Shown: piece by piece, positions 36,191 through 44,533 of the stretch | How the letters are laid out: every line of letters starts with the position of its first letter | Numbering within the stretch: position 1 is the first letter of the stretch | NCBI GenBank assembly: GCA_017531485.1 | Contig: JAFXKY010000069.1 | Span: 1-51,307 of the forward strand | Origin: Eubacteriaceae bacterium | GTDB lineage: Bacteria; Bacillota; Clostridia; Eubacteriales; Anaerofustaceae | Direction: 5' to 3' | DNA: 51,307 bases | Translations under genes and position numbers: made by a program | Notes under the pieces: model-generated | The model's database searches: none | What the model saw: only the letters and a program-made list of their open reading frames with translations | What the model was told of the DNA's origin: nothing

Positions 36191-37447
36191 TTATTTTTCA
36201 AAAACTTCCTTGCAAAGCATTCCTTCCTGATGAGCAATGATAGTAGTGCAGACCGCATCCCCCGTTACATTTACGGCTGTTCGCATCATGTCCACGATCC
36301 TGTCAACGCCCATGATAAGCGAAATTCCTTCTGCCGGAAGACCGATGGAGGATACTACCATTGAAAGAGTGATCATTCCCACTCCCGGAACTCCTGCTGT
36401 GCCTATTGACGCGAGAGTTGCCGTGAGCATTACAGTAAGAAGCATCGGTATCGTAAGCTCAATGCCGTATGCCGCTGCGATGAATACTACCGCAACACCC
36501 TGCATGATAGCCGTTCCGTCCATGTTGATGGTCGCGCCGAGGGGAACGGTGAATGAAGAGATCTTCGGCGAGATTCCCATTTTGTCTGTGAGCGTTTCGA
36601 TAGAGAGGGGGATCGTCGCATTAGATGAAGATGTTGAGAACGCGAACTGCATTACGGGAATATATTTCTTCACGAACTTCATGGGATTTAACTTTGTGAA
36701 TATATAAAGAAGTGCCTGATATACTCCGAAACAGTGAAGTATAAGCGCTGCCGCAACGCAAACGATGTACTTGATAAGCGGTAAGAATGCGGAAAACCCT
36801 ATCGTCGCGAATGTCTTCGCGATCATGCAGAATACTCCCAAAGGAGCCGCTTTCATTACCGTCATCGTCATTTCCATCATGATGTCATTGAATTCATTGA
36901 AGAATTTAGATACTGTGGCAGCCCTTTCGCCCATGTTTGCAAGGAGAATACCGACGAATACGGCAAAGAATATTACCGGAAGCATATCTCCGCTTGCCAT
37001 TGATGAAAAGATGTTCTTCGGAATGATATTAAGAAGTGTGTCCACAAGACTCGTCTTCTCGGGAATCACTACCTGTGAAGTTTCCACAGACGAAATGTCA
37101 AGCCCTTTTCCCGGCTGAATGATCAGCGCGAGCATGAGAGCGAGGAAGATCGCAAATGCAGTCGTTGCAAGATAGAACACAACTGTTTTTCCGCCGACCT
37201 TTCCGAGAGTCTTTGTGTCGCCGATAGCCATTGCGCCGCACACAAGACTGCATAATACAAGGGGAATTACGAGCATCTGCATAAGGCGGATAAATCCGGA
37301 ACCGATGAGATTCAGGATTCCGTTGATGAGTATTTTATCCCTGAACTGTCCTGCAGGAACGAGATAATTAAGTATGATCCCAAACACTGCACCGAATAAA
37401 AGCGCAAGAAGGATCTTCGTTGAAAGATTTGATATCTTATTTTTCAT
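36191..37447 (-). CDS. Dicarboxylate/amino acid:cation symporter (DAACS family)
   Basis: 418 residues from the ATG at 37447 (AAAGGAG 10 nt upstream). Family hallmarks: the serine-rich hairpin FSTSSSNATIPLS, the NMDGTAIMQG motif, the second hairpin SIGTAGVPGVG, and DRIVDMMRTAVNVTGD, in that order, as in GltP/GltPh. About eight membrane helices and two re-entrant loops. It brings in glutamate, aspartate or C4-dicarboxylates with sodium or protons; which one is not clear. Consensus-like promoter and own terminator. Confidence 0.95.
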   Translation of the reverse strand: MKNKISNLSTKILLALLFGAVFGIILNYLVPAGQFRDKILINGILNLIGSGFIRLMQMLVIPLVLCSLVCGAMAIGDTKTLGKVGGKTVVFYLATTAFAIFLALMLALIIQPGKGLDISSVETSQVVIPEKTSLVDTLLNIIPKNIFSSMASGDMLPVIFFAVFVGILLANMGERAATVSKFFNEFNDIMMEMTMTVMKAAPLGVFCMIAKTFATIGFSAFLPLIKYIVCVAAALILHCFGVYQALLYIFTKLNPMKFVKKYIPVMQFAFSTSSSNATIPLSIETLTDKMGISPKISSFTVPLGATINMDGTAIMQGVAVVFIAAAYGIELTIPMLLTVMLTATLASIGTAGVPGVGMITLSMVVSSIGLPAEGISLIMGVDRIVDMMRTAVNVTGDAVCTTIIAHQEGMLCKEVFEK

Positions 37448-37500
37448 TGATTTTAAGCTCCTTTTATGTAGCGTGTCTTTTCTCAGACACAAACTATATA

Positions 37501-37529
37501 AGTTTACAACATGACTACCCCTTTGTCAA
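37501..37529 (-). promoter_or_regulatory. Promoter of the symporter gene
   Basis: Minus strand TTGACA (37524-37529), 17-nt spacer, TAAACT (37501-37506). Confidence 0.7.
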
Positions 37530-37557
37530 GTAATTTTCCTTTATTGATCTGCAGGGC

Positions 37558-37586
37558 TTTATATTCTTATATAATTCTGGTATAAT
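37558..37586 (+). promoter_or_regulatory. Promoter of the peptide deformylase gene
   Basis: TATAAT at 37581-37586 with a weak -35 (TTTATA, 37558-37563) at 17 nt. Confidence 0.45.
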
Positions 37587-37610
37587 ACATCAAAAGAAAA
37601 GGAGCGACTT

Positions 37611-38024
37611 ATGATAAAAGAACTGTGTAAAGATATATTATTCCTCTCAAAGAAAGCAGAAGATGCCACGAAAAATGACCTTCAGGTGGCGCAGGACCTT
37701 CTCGACACTTTAAAACACCACGAAGCGGGATGTGTCGGAATGGCAGCGAATATGATAGGTGTGAATAAAAAGATAATCGCAGTCTGCACAAACGACGGCA
37801 TGATCGCCATGATAAACCCGAAGATAGTCTATAAATCCGACGAAACATATGAAACGGAAGAGGGCTGCCTCTGCCACGAAGGAGCGCGCCCCGTAACGAG
37901 ATATAAGAAGATAAAAGTGGAATACCTCAATATGAAATTCCAACATAAAACCAAGACATTTACGGACTTCCCCGCGCAGATCATCCAGCATGAAATGGAT
38001 CATTTAGAAGGGATACTCATATAA
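37611..38024 (+). CDS. def: Peptide deformylase, short variant with altered motif 1
   Basis: 137 residues, shorter than E. coli Def (about 168). Motif 2 EGCLC has the zinc ligand Cys86 and motif 3 QHEMDH has His127, catalytic Glu128 and His131. Motif 1, usually GxGLAAxQ, reads CVGMAANM (41-48), so the conserved Gln that helps bind the transition state is Met48. The family removes the formyl group from nascent proteins. This subtype may be active with a different geometry or be a secondary paralog; no fmt is adjacent. AAAGGAG lies upstream of the ATG, and a terminator follows. Confidence 0.9.
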   Translation: MIKELCKDILFLSKKAEDATKNDLQVAQDLLDTLKHHEAGCVGMAANMIGVNKKIIAVCTNDGMIAMINPKIVYKSDETYETEEGCLCHEGARPVTRYKKIKVEYLNMKFQHKTKTFTDFPAQIIQHEMDHLEGILI

Positions 38025-38034
38025 AATAAAAATT

Positions 38035-38058
38035 CCCGGTCCTGATCAGGCCGGGTTT
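38035..38058 (+). terminator. Terminator of the deformylase gene
   Basis: CCCGG-t-CCTG/CAGG-CCGGG stem followed by TTTGTTG. Confidence 0.75.
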
Positions 38059-38082
38059 GTTGTCTGTATGATAAATAAGAAT

Positions 38083-38529
38083 TCATCTGTCGATATACTT
38101 TTTATATATTTTTTCTTCCGTCCCCCACGGAGCTATTTTTGTGTCAACGACATGAAAACAGTATTTTTCATACAGATCAACATGGTCACTTATCAGATAC
38201 ACTTCGTTAAAACCGGAGCGCTTTAAATAATCTATAGCATATTCAATCAATTGCTCACTTAACCTGTTTCCCCTGTATTCTTCATCTACGAAAACATATC
38301 CGATATAAGGTGTGTAGTGAACATCCGGAATGCAGTCTGTTTTTGTAACAGTACAAAAACCACATATTATTTCATCATCCAGAGCGACGATGACTCTTTC
38401 CCAATCAGTAAATTCATTGTTGCTCATTTTATATGCCAATGTTCTTCCTGCGCTCCACGGACATGCCTCAGCATATTTTCTGACAGCTTCCCATTTCTCA
38501 TCGGATACAGTAATGGGTTTAATATTCAT
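38083..38529 (-). CDS. GNAT-family N-acetyltransferase
   Basis: 148 residues. The acetyl-CoA-binding motif A is visible as VDEEYRGNRLSEQLIEYAIDYLKRSG (about 73-99), followed by VYLISDHVDLYEKYCF, the usual beta4-alpha3-beta5 pattern. The substrate is unknown. AAGGAG lies before the ATG. It is a single gene downstream of the ribosomal operon's terminator, in the position where rpoB would often be found. Confidence 0.9.
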   Translation of the reverse strand: MNIKPITVSDEKWEAVRKYAEACPWSAGRTLAYKMSNNEFTDWERVIVALDDEIICGFCTVTKTDCIPDVHYTPYIGYVFVDEEYRGNRLSEQLIEYAIDYLKRSGFNEVYLISDHVDLYEKYCFHVVDTKIAPWGTEEKIYKKYIDR

Positions 38530-38608
38530 AACTATCTCCTTGTCGGGTACATATAAATTTTATTGATCCTATGAAGCGATTATACTACACATAACACACG
38601 CCCGCAAT

Positions 38609-38637
38609 AAAAAAGCGGACGCTTTCGCATCCGCTTT
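38609..38637 (-). terminator. Terminator of the ribosomal protein operon
   Basis: 11-bp stem AAAGCGGATGC/GCGTCCGCTTT on the minus strand (one U-G pair, which fits only this strand) with a GAAA loop and T-run. Confidence 0.85.
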
Positions 38638-38665
38638 GAGTTCAGTTATTAATAAACCGAAATCA

Positions 38666-39037
38666 TTATTTGATTTCAACTTTACCGCCAACTTCTTCAA
38701 CTTTAGCTTTAACCATTTCAGCTTCTTCTTTAGAAACAGCTTCTTTGAGGTTTTTCGGGCAGTTGTCAACGAGATCTTTAGCGTCTTTGAGTGAAAGACC
38801 TGTGAGTTCTTTAACAGCTTTAACAACTTTAAGTTTTTCTGCACCAGCTTCAACGAGTACTACGTCGAATTCTGTTTTTTCTTCAACTGCTTCTGCAGCT
38901 GCCGGAGCTGCTGCTACGCCTACTGCTGCCATAGCAGATACGCCGAATTCTTCTTCTAAAGCTTTTACGAGTTCGCTGAGTTCGAGAACTGTCATAGCTT
39001 TTACTTCATCAATAATAGCCTGAAATTTTTCTGACAT
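38666..39037 (-). CDS. rplL: Ribosomal protein L7/L12
   Basis: 123 residues. N-terminal dimerisation helices ([32 protein letters not shown]), the flexible Ala/Glu-rich hinge ([19 protein letters not shown]) and the C-terminal domain that contacts translation factors ([26 protein letters not shown]). It forms the ribosome stalk with L10. GGAGG precedes the ATG. It is the last gene of the operon, followed by a terminator rather than rpoBC. Confidence 0.98.
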   Translation of the reverse strand: MSEKFQAIIDEVKAMTVLELSELVKALEEEFGVSAMAAVGVAAAPAAAEAVEEKTEFDVVLVEAGAEKLKVVKAVKELTGLSLKDAKDLVDNCPKNLKEAVSKEEAEMVKAKVEEVGGKVEIK

Positions 39038-39071
39038 TGTATATTTCCTCCAAATAATTGTAAATTTCTTT

Positions 39072-39108
39072 TTATGGGCTTTGCCCTACGTTATGCTGCC
39101 TTACGCAG
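39072..39108. repeat. Two small GC-apex hairpins between rplJ and rplL
   Basis: GGGC-ttt-GCCC flanked by TA (39072-39088), and GCTGC-cttac-GCAGC (39094-39108). Short loops closed by GC resemble single units of the hairpin-chain repeats. They lie in the 85-base rplJ-rplL gap. Confidence 0.5.
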
Positions 39109-39122
39109 CCAAAATTGCGATA

Positions 39123-39632
39123 TTACGCTGTTTCTTCCTGTGCCTTGTCTGCGATAGCTTTGATAACAAGAGCAAATTTTGTGATGGGGGATTTGATTCC
39201 GCCAACAACCTGAGCGATGAGAACTTCCTTCGGCGGAAGTGCTGCGATTGCTTCGATTTCAGCTGCGCTTGTAACTTTACCGTCAACTACGCCGCCTTTG
39301 AATTTGAGCATCTGAAGCTTGTTGTCTTTAACAAATTCAGAAATAACTTTTGCCGGAGCTACTGCGTCATCACCGAATGCGATAGCTGTTGAACCCTTGA
39401 ATGCATCTTCAAGTCCTTCGAAACCACATTCTTTAGCAGCGATTGTGAGCATTGTGTTTTTGTAGATCTTGTAATCAACGCCCATTGCTCTGGCTTTTGC
39501 TCTGAGTGCTGTTACCTGTTCTACGTTGATTCCCTGATAATCTACGAGTACGAATGATGCGCAGTTATTCATTTTTTCAACGATTTCAGCAACAACTTCT
39601 TTTTTCTGAGCTAAAATAACCTGTGAAGCCAT
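39123..39632 (-). CDS. rplJ: Ribosomal protein L10
   Basis: 169 residues. N-terminal rRNA-binding part (KKEVVAEIVEKMNNCASFVLVDYQGINVEQVTALR, then YKIYKNTMLTIAAKE), and the C-terminal helical spine that carries L7/L12 dimers. AAAGGAGG precedes the ATG. Expression is probably autoregulated by the L10 leader directly upstream. Confidence 0.98.
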   Translation of the reverse strand: MASQVILAQKKEVVAEIVEKMNNCASFVLVDYQGINVEQVTALRAKARAMGVDYKIYKNTMLTIAAKECGFEGLEDAFKGSTAIAFGDDAVAPAKVISEFVKDNKLQMLKFKGGVVDGKVTSAAEIEAIAALPPKEVLIAQVVGGIKSPITKFALVIKAIADKAQEETA

Positions 39633-39639
39633 ATGTTCC

Positions 39640-39765
39640 TCCTTTTCTTGATATTGAAAGAGTATAAAAAATACCCTTTACCGCAATAAGATAAAGAGCT
39701 TGACTGCTTTAACTTACCTCGGCAGGAAATTAAGCTTTCGCACCTGCTTTCTGCGGTACAGTGGC
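39640..39765 (-). ncRNA. L10 leader (rplJ-rplL autoregulatory element)
   Basis: On the minus strand GCAGGTGCGAAAGCTTAA...TTCCTGCCGAGGTAA matches the conserved core of the Firmicute/bacterial L10 leader, in which a kink-turn binds the L10-L12 complex. It lies immediately upstream of rplJ. Confidence 0.85.
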
Positions 39766-39811
39766 TTTGCCACTAAAATTTTTATATTAAGGGGTGGGGT
39801 TGCCACCCCTT
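39760..39811. repeat. Two GC-apex hairpins in the rplA-rplJ gap
   Basis: AGTGGC-ttt-GCCACT (39760-39774) and AAGGGGTGG/CCACCCCTT (39789-39797 with 39803-39811). The first has the GTGGC...GCCAC stem core also used in the hairpin-chain repeats (51187-51197 and 99-108). Confidence 0.6.
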
Positions 39812-39828
39812 AAATGCATTTATATCAA

Positions 39829-40521
39829 CTATACTAATTTAGCAACTGAAAGTCTTACGCCCGGGCCCATTGAGCTTGCGAGTGTAACGCTTCTGAAGTA
39901 CTGGCCTTTAGCAGCTGCCGGTTTAGCTTTCTTAATAGCGTCAACGAGAGTGTTGATGTTTTCCATGAGAGCTTCTTCAGTGAAAGATGCTTTTCCTACA
40001 GGAACGTGGATGATGTTTGTTTTGTCGAGTCTGTATTCAACTTTACCAGCTTTAGCTTCTTTAACAGCTTTAGCGATATCCGGTGTAACTGTTCCTGTTT
40101 TCGGGTTCGGCATGAGGCCTCTCGGACCAAGGATTCTACCGAGCTTACCAACAACGCCCATCATATCCGGTGAAGCGATAACTGCATCGAATTCCATCCA
40201 GCCTTCTTTCTGGATTCTTTCAGCGTATTCTTCAGCACCTGCGTAATCTGCGCCTGCTTCGAGAGCTTCGTTAACTTTGTCGCCTTTAGCAAAAACAAGT
40301 ACTCTTGTGTTTTTACCTGTACCGTTCGGAAGAACGATAGCGCCACGAACCTGCTGGTCAGCGTGTCTTGAGTCAACGCCTAATTTGATGTGGAGTTCGA
40401 TTGTTTCGTCGAATTTAGCTGTTGCTAATTTTTTGCAAAGAGCAACGCCTTCATCGAATTCGTAATATTTGCCCTTTTCGAGCTGTTCTTTCTTCTGAAG
40501 ATAAATTTTTGATCTTTTCAT
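39829..40521 (-). CDS. rplA: Ribosomal protein L1
   Basis: 230 residues from the ATG at 40521 (GGAAGG 9 nt upstream); an upstream in-frame start lies in the L1 leader. Typical L1 sequence: [34 protein letters not shown], then [18 protein letters not shown]. It binds 23S rRNA at the L1 stalk and can repress its own mRNA. Confidence 0.98.
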   Translation of the reverse strand: MKRSKIYLQKKEQLEKGKYYEFDEGVALCKKLATAKFDETIELHIKLGVDSRHADQQVRGAIVLPNGTGKNTRVLVFAKGDKVNEALEAGADYAGAEEYAERIQKEGWMEFDAVIASPDMMGVVGKLGRILGPRGLMPNPKTGTVTPDIAKAVKEAKAGKVEYRLDKTNIIHVPVGKASFTEEALMENINTLVDAIKKAKPAAAKGQYFRSVTLASSMGPGVRLSVAKLV

Positions 40522-40533
40522 TTTGATTTCCTT

Positions 40534-40555
40534 CCGTGGTTTAAGGCCTCCCACA
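40534..40555 (-). promoter_or_regulatory. L1-binding leader motif upstream of rplA
   Basis: Minus strand GTGGGAGGCCTTAAACCAC folds into a short stem (GTGG/CCAC) with an asymmetric internal loop, the pattern known for L1 autoregulation sites before rplA. It lies 13 nt before the start codon. Confidence 0.6.
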
Positions 40556-40570
40556 ATAGCGGCCTTTGTT

Positions 40571-40598
40571 ATTATATCGCAAATTCGGCAATAATCAA
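40571..40598 (-). promoter_or_regulatory. Internal promoter before rplA
   Basis: Minus strand TTGATT (40593-40598), 16-nt spacer, TATAAT (40571-40576) in the 100-base rplK-rplA gap. Confidence 0.6.
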
Positions 40599-40621
40599 GC
40601 CTTTTTTGCTATTTTTTGAAA

Positions 40622-41047
40622 TTAGTCAACTACTACAACGCCCATGCTTCTTGCAGTACCTGCGAGCATGCTCATGCAAGCTTCAATGCTTGCTGCGTTT
40701 GTGTCTTTCATCTTCTGTTCAGCGAGTTCTCTGAGCTGAGCTTTTGTGATTGTGCCAACCTTGTAAGAGTTCGGTTTGCCTGAACCTGACTGAAGGTTGA
40801 TTGCGCTCTTGATCATTTCAGCGTTGGGCGGTGTTTTTGTTACGAATGTGAATGTACCGTCCTGGTATACTGTGATAACAACAGGAATAACCTGTCCTGC
40901 CTGTTTTTCTGTTCTTGCGTTGTATTCTTTGCAGAACTGCATGATGTTAACGCTGTGCTGACCGAGAGCCGGTCCTACCGGCGGTGCAGGAGTAGCTTTT
41001 CCTGCCGGTAACTGAAGTTTGATAATTCCGGTAACTTTCTTTGCCAT
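40622..41047 (-). CDS. rplK: Ribosomal protein L11
   Basis: 141 residues, canonical. N-terminal thiostrepton-site proline-rich loop ([31 protein letters not shown]) and the C-terminal rRNA-binding domain ([24 protein letters not shown]). It forms the GTPase-associated centre with L10-L12. It follows nusG by 48 nt. Confidence 0.98.
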   Translation of the reverse strand: MAKKVTGIIKLQLPAGKATPAPPVGPALGQHSVNIMQFCKEYNARTEKQAGQVIPVVITVYQDGTFTFVTKTPPNAEMIKSAINLQSGSGKPNSYKVGTITKAQLRELAEQKMKDTNAASIEACMSMLAGTARSMGVVVVD

Positions 41048-41095
41048 ATTATCCTCCGAATGCTATTAAGTTAGTTAGTTTTCTTTTTATGTTTT

Positions 41096-41623
41096 TCAGG
41101 CTTTCTTTACCTGTGAGAAATCAAGTTCAACAGGTGTTTCTCTTCCGAACATTGAGATGCTGATCTTGAGTTTTCTCTTTTCTTTGTTGATCTCATCAAC
41201 CGTTCCTTCGAAATCCTTGAACGGACCGTCTGTAACGATGATGTGATCTCCTGTTTCCAGGTCGATCTGCGGAAGCTTTGTTTCCTTGATTCCAAGGGCT
41301 TCAAGTTCCTGTGTCGTCAATGCGACAGGCTTGCTTGCAGGGCCGACAAACCCTGTAACGCCTCTTGTGTTTCTTACTACATACCATGATTCATCTGTCA
41401 TATACATATGAACGAGTACGTAGCACGGGAAGACCTTCTTTGTAACGTTCTTTCTCTGACCGTTTTTCATTTCTTCAACTTCATGAACGGGAACAACAAC
41501 TTCCAGAATGACGTCTTCCATATTGCGGCTCTGAACAGTCGCTTCGATGTTGGCCTTTACTTTGTTTTCGTAACCTGAGTAAGTGTGTGCAACATACCAC
41601 ATTGCACCGTTATTTTCGCTCAT
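41096..41623 (-). CDS. nusG: Transcription elongation/termination factor NusG
   Basis: 175 residues. NGN domain (MWYVAHTYSGYENKVKANIEA, PCYVLVHMYMTDESWYVVRNT, GVTGFVG) and KOW domain (DHIIVTDGPFKDFEGTVDEIN). It binds RNA polymerase and affects pausing. It lies 16 nt after secE in the conserved secE-nusG-rplK order. Confidence 0.98.
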   Translation of the reverse strand: MSENNGAMWYVAHTYSGYENKVKANIEATVQSRNMEDVILEVVVPVHEVEEMKNGQRKNVTKKVFPCYVLVHMYMTDESWYVVRNTRGVTGFVGPASKPVALTTQELEALGIKETKLPQIDLETGDHIIVTDGPFKDFEGTVDEINKEKRKLKISISMFGRETPVELDFSQVKKA

Positions 41624-41639
41624 TACTTTCCCCTCGGCC

Positions 41640-41861
41640 TTAAATGCTGTAAATAAGGTTTGTCAAGAATGAGAAAACGGTGTCAAGGCAGAAGATAACC
41701 GCTACAAAAACAGCAACGATTACAAGACACACCCATGTGTGGTTGAGGAGCTCTTTTTTGTTCGGCCAAGAAACTTTTTTAAGCTCTCTCCAAACTCCCT
41801 GTAAAAAGAGAATCGGTCTTTTGTACCATTTCACATTTGTTGTGTTTGGTGTATTTGCCAT
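41640..41861 (-). CDS. secE: Preprotein translocase subunit SecE
   Basis: 73 residues with one C-terminal membrane helix (about 45-70). The amphipathic LQGVWRELKKVSWPNKKELL motif is the SecE signature. It stabilises SecY in the protein export channel. An AGGGGGG ribosome site lies upstream of the ATG. Confidence 0.96.
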   Translation of the reverse strand: MANTPNTTNVKWYKRPILFLQGVWRELKKVSWPNKKELLNHTWVCLVIVAVFVAVIFCLDTVFSFLTNLIYSI

Positions 41862-41878
41862 AATAGCCCCCCTAATAA

Positions 41879-42028
41879 TTATTTTGTTTCTTTATGCGGG
41901 GTATGCTTTCTGCAGAACGGACAATATTTGTTGAGTTCAAGTCTTTCTTTCGGTTTATCCTTGTTTTTCATTTTGTCGTAGTTTCTCTGTTTGCATTCCT
42001 GGCATGCAAGTGTGATTTTTACTCTCAT
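41879..42028 (-). CDS. rpmG: Ribosomal protein L33
   Basis: 49 residues, easily missed for its size. [17 protein letters not shown] at the start and [17 protein letters not shown] at the end, with two CxxC pairs binding zinc. GGAGGG lies 5 nt before the ATG. First gene of the rpmG-secE-nusG-rplKAJL operon; secE starts 17 nt after its stop. Confidence 0.96.
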   Translation of the reverse strand: MRVKITLACQECKQRNYDKMKNKDKPKERLELNKYCPFCRKHTPHKETK

Positions 42029-42063
42029 TTTACCCTCCGTGGCGGTAATTTTTTAAAACTGCA

Positions 42064-42091
42064 CTAAAAAAAGGCACTTTGCGCCCTTTTC
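42064..42091 (-). other. Terminator-like hairpin in the rpmG leader
   Basis: Minus strand AAAAGG-g-CGC with GTG-CCTTTT, loop aaa, followed by seven T. It lies directly downstream of the predicted transcription start, so it may act on transcripts from further upstream or on a different start site. Confidence 0.45.
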
Positions 42092-42100
42092 CGTGACATT

Positions 42101-42128
42101 ATTATACCATACCCCCGTCAAAAAGCAA
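42101..42128 (-). promoter_or_regulatory. Promoter of the rpmG-rplL operon
   Basis: Minus strand TTGCTT (42123-42128), 16-nt spacer, perfect TATAAT (42101-42106). Confidence 0.6.
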
Positions 42129-42291
42129 GATTTTTTTGATGAAATCTCAAAAAAGTTTTCACTGTGCGTTTTTTACGGCTTCAGCTGCACTTTATAACCA
42201 TTATATTCCTGATTTTTCTTTGATTCAAGTGGAATTTGTGGTAAAGTAATATATAATAATGCAGTAATGAAAAAGGAGGACACTTCTCATT

Positions 42292-43236
42292 ATGAAAATA
42301 AAGCCGAAACCAATAAAAATGACGCTCACGAGCTGCTTTATGCCGATGTTTGCGTATTTCGGAATAAATATCCTTGTAAGCGTTGCGTATGTGTTTTTAA
42401 TCGCCATGCCGAAACTCAGCGATACCATCTCACTTTCCCCGCCGTCAAATATGGCGGAAGTGGACATTATGTTCAATGAAATACTCAGCGCCGATTCGGT
42501 GCTTCTGATGATGCTTGTAAATATCGCAGTCCTTATTTATGCCGTCCGTTCGTTTGTCAGAAGCGAAGGATATGTCTTCGACAGACGTTATGAAAACCGT
42601 TTTTCTGTCAAAGATATACTTATGATGGCAGTCACAGCCCTCGGAATGTTCTTTGCCGTAAATATAGTCATGACGGTCATTACCCGGCTCTTCTCTTCAA
42701 TGATGGATTCCATGGACGAACTCAATACCACCGTGGGTGCCATGGTGGGAGAAGGTGTGTGGCTTACGATTATCGTCGTCGGGATCCTCGCGCCGGTCGT
42801 TGAGGAATTTCTCGTCAGAGGACTCATTTTCAACCGCCTCAGAAAGATCGGTTCTGTTCCGTTTGCCATATTCACATCTTCGTTCATCTTCGCATCAATG
42901 CACTTCCCGATGGTTGCTCAGTGTGTGTATACGTTTGCGGTCGGAGCAGTGTTCGCGTGGGCATATTATAAGTATGAAAACATCCTCATCCCAATAATCC
43001 TTCATATATTGTATAACATGTGCAGCTTCGTATTCATGATCCCGCAGGTGGGTCTCATGTTTATGGGCCTCGGCGGACTTCTGGCGTTTTACTTCATGGG
43101 AGTGGGCCTTACTTACTTCGGCATCAGGTTCCTTAAAAATAAGCCCCGTCCGGAAGTGAAGGAAGAATTCCGTGAGCTTGTCAGGGCGGAAGAGCTCCTT
43201 GATGAATACGACGAGTACGACGAAACGGATGAGTAA
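42292..43236 (+). CDS. CPBP-family intramembrane metalloprotease
   Basis: 314 residues, about seven to eight membrane segments. The family's three motifs are complete: Glu171-Glu172 with Arg176 (VEEFLVRG), FASMH with His204, and HILYN with His238 and Asn242. Bacterial members (CAAX protease/bacteriocin-immunity type) cleave substrates in the membrane, and some protect producers from bacteriocins; no bacteriocin gene is seen here. The cytosolic tail is strongly acidic (ELLDEYDEYDETDE). The AAGGAGG site lies 14 nt from the ATG, unusually far; no better start is in frame. Confidence 0.92.
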   Translation: MKIKPKPIKMTLTSCFMPMFAYFGINILVSVAYVFLIAMPKLSDTISLSPPSNMAEVDIMFNEILSADSVLLMMLVNIAVLIYAVRSFVRSEGYVFDRRYENRFSVKDILMMAVTALGMFFAVNIVMTVITRLFSSMMDSMDELNTTVGAMVGEGVWLTIIVVGILAPVVEEFLVRGLIFNRLRKIGSVPFAIFTSSFIFASMHFPMVAQCVYTFAVGAVFAWAYYKYENILIPIILHILYNMCSFVFMIPQVGLMFMGLGGLLAFYFMGVGLTYFGIRFLKNKPRPEVKEEFRELVRAEELLDEYDEYDETDE

Positions 43237-43269
43237 GCATCGTGAATTACTCAAAATTTAAAATTCACC

Positions 43270-43298
43270 TTGAAAAATCTCTCTCTAATATATATAAT
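43270..43298 (+). promoter_or_regulatory. Promoter of rimM-trmD
   Basis: TTGAAA (43270-43275), 17-nt spacer, TATAAT (43293-43298), about 30 nt before the rimM ATG. Confidence 0.65.
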
Positions 43299-43329
43299 CA
43301 ACTTTAGACAAAGAAAGGAATGATATTTT

Positions 43330-43827
43330 ATGCTTAAAGATACACTTACAATCGGAAAGATCACAGGAGCTCACGGAATTTACGGCGAACTCAAAATATA
43401 CCCCATGACAGACGAGGCTGAAAGATTTTACGATCTCGATTACTTCCTCTGCGAAGGAAAGAAATACGACATCCAGATTGCAAGAATCCACAAACAGTCA
43501 GTCCTCATCCAGACAGCTCAGATCCAGGACAGAACGGAAGCTGAAAAGATGAGAGGGAAGATGATCGAAATTTACAGAAAAGATGCGGTTGAACTCGAAG
43601 AAGGTCAGTTCTTTATCGAAGACCTCAAAGGCCTTGAAGCACGCGACAGAAATTCAGACAAAACAATGACTCTCGTTGACGTTCTCCGTGCAGGCGGCGC
43701 AGATGTTCTCGTATTCAAAAACAGCGGCGGAAAAGAATACATGATGCCGTTCCTTGTTGAGTATGTTGACGAAGTAAATCTCAATGAAGGATATATTATC
43801 GTAGACTTCACAAAATTCGTGGATTAA
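43330..43827 (+). CDS. rimM: 16S rRNA processing protein RimM
   Basis: 165 residues. RimM N-terminal barrel (LTIGKITGAHGIYGELKIYPMTD) and C-terminal PRC barrel (QFFIEDLKGLEA and MMPFLVEYVDEVN). It helps mature the 30S subunit head and binds S19. AAAGGAA lies upstream of the ATG. trmD follows 5 nt after its stop, the usual pairing; rpsP is not upstream. Confidence 0.96.
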   Translation: MLKDTLTIGKITGAHGIYGELKIYPMTDEAERFYDLDYFLCEGKKYDIQIARIHKQSVLIQTAQIQDRTEAEKMRGKMIEIYRKDAVELEEGQFFIEDLKGLEARDRNSDKTMTLVDVLRAGGADVLVFKNSGGKEYMMPFLVEYVDEVNLNEGYIIVDFTKFVD

Positions 43828-43832
43828 TAAAA

Positions 43833-44516
43833 ATGTTGTTTCATGTTCTTACTCTTTATGATGAACTCATAGAGGAGTATAAAAAGACCGGCGTCATCGG
43901 ACGCGCCGTAACAGCCGGACATATCGACATCAACCCCGTGCAGATAAGGGATTACACCCTTGACAAGCACGGCAACGTCGATGATTATCCTTACGGCGGC
44001 GGTGCGGGAATGGTGATGATGCCGCAGCCTGTGTGTGACTGCGTGGATGCGGTAAAAGACGGAAAGGATACGAAAGTAGTGTTCTTTACTCCCCGCGGAA
44101 GAGTCTTCAACAGCGAAATCGCCAAAGAATATGCAAAATACGACGAACTCATCCTCCTTTGCGGTCATTTCGAAGGGATCGACGAAAGGGCGATAGAGAT
44201 AATTTCTCCGGATGAGATAAGTATGGGGGATTATATCATCACAGGCGGACATATCGCCGCAATGTGTTTTATGGACAGCGTATCACGATATGTCGACGGA
44301 GTTCTCGGAAACAACGAGTCTTCCGAAGAGGAATCTTTTGAAAACGGACTTCTGGAATATGAGCAGTATACCCGCCCGTACGAATTCCGCGGAAGAAAAG
44401 TTCCCGATATTCTCCTGAGCGGTCATCATAAGAACATCGAGAAATATAAGAAGGAAAGAAGCCTTGAAGTCACAAAACTTCACCGTCCGGACCTTCTTGA
44501 AGACGAACAGAATTAA
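43833..44516 (+). CDS. trmD: tRNA (guanine37-N1)-methyltransferase
   Basis: 227 residues, SPOUT fold with the trefoil knot. Signature segments: DDYPYGGGAGMVMMPQP, LLCGHFEGIDERA and ISMGDYIITGG. It methylates G37 beside the anticodon using S-adenosylmethionine and prevents frameshifting, important for proline tRNAs such as the one in this window. It is translated right after rimM with little ribosome site of its own, so coupling is likely. Confidence 0.97.
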   Translation: MLFHVLTLYDELIEEYKKTGVIGRAVTAGHIDINPVQIRDYTLDKHGNVDDYPYGGGAGMVMMPQPVCDCVDAVKDGKDTKVVFFTPRGRVFNSEIAKEYAKYDELILLCGHFEGIDERAIEIISPDEISMGDYIITGGHIAAMCFMDSVSRYVDGVLGNNESSEEESFENGLLEYEQYTRPYEFRGRKVPDILLSGHHKNIEKYKKERSLEVTKLHRPDLLEDEQN

Positions 44517-44533
44517 AAACATACATTATTATG

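Noticed and set aside
42292-43236. Bacteriocin immunity locus around the CPBP protease
   Set aside because: No precursor peptide, modification enzyme or dedicated exporter nearby; neighbours are ribosomal genes.
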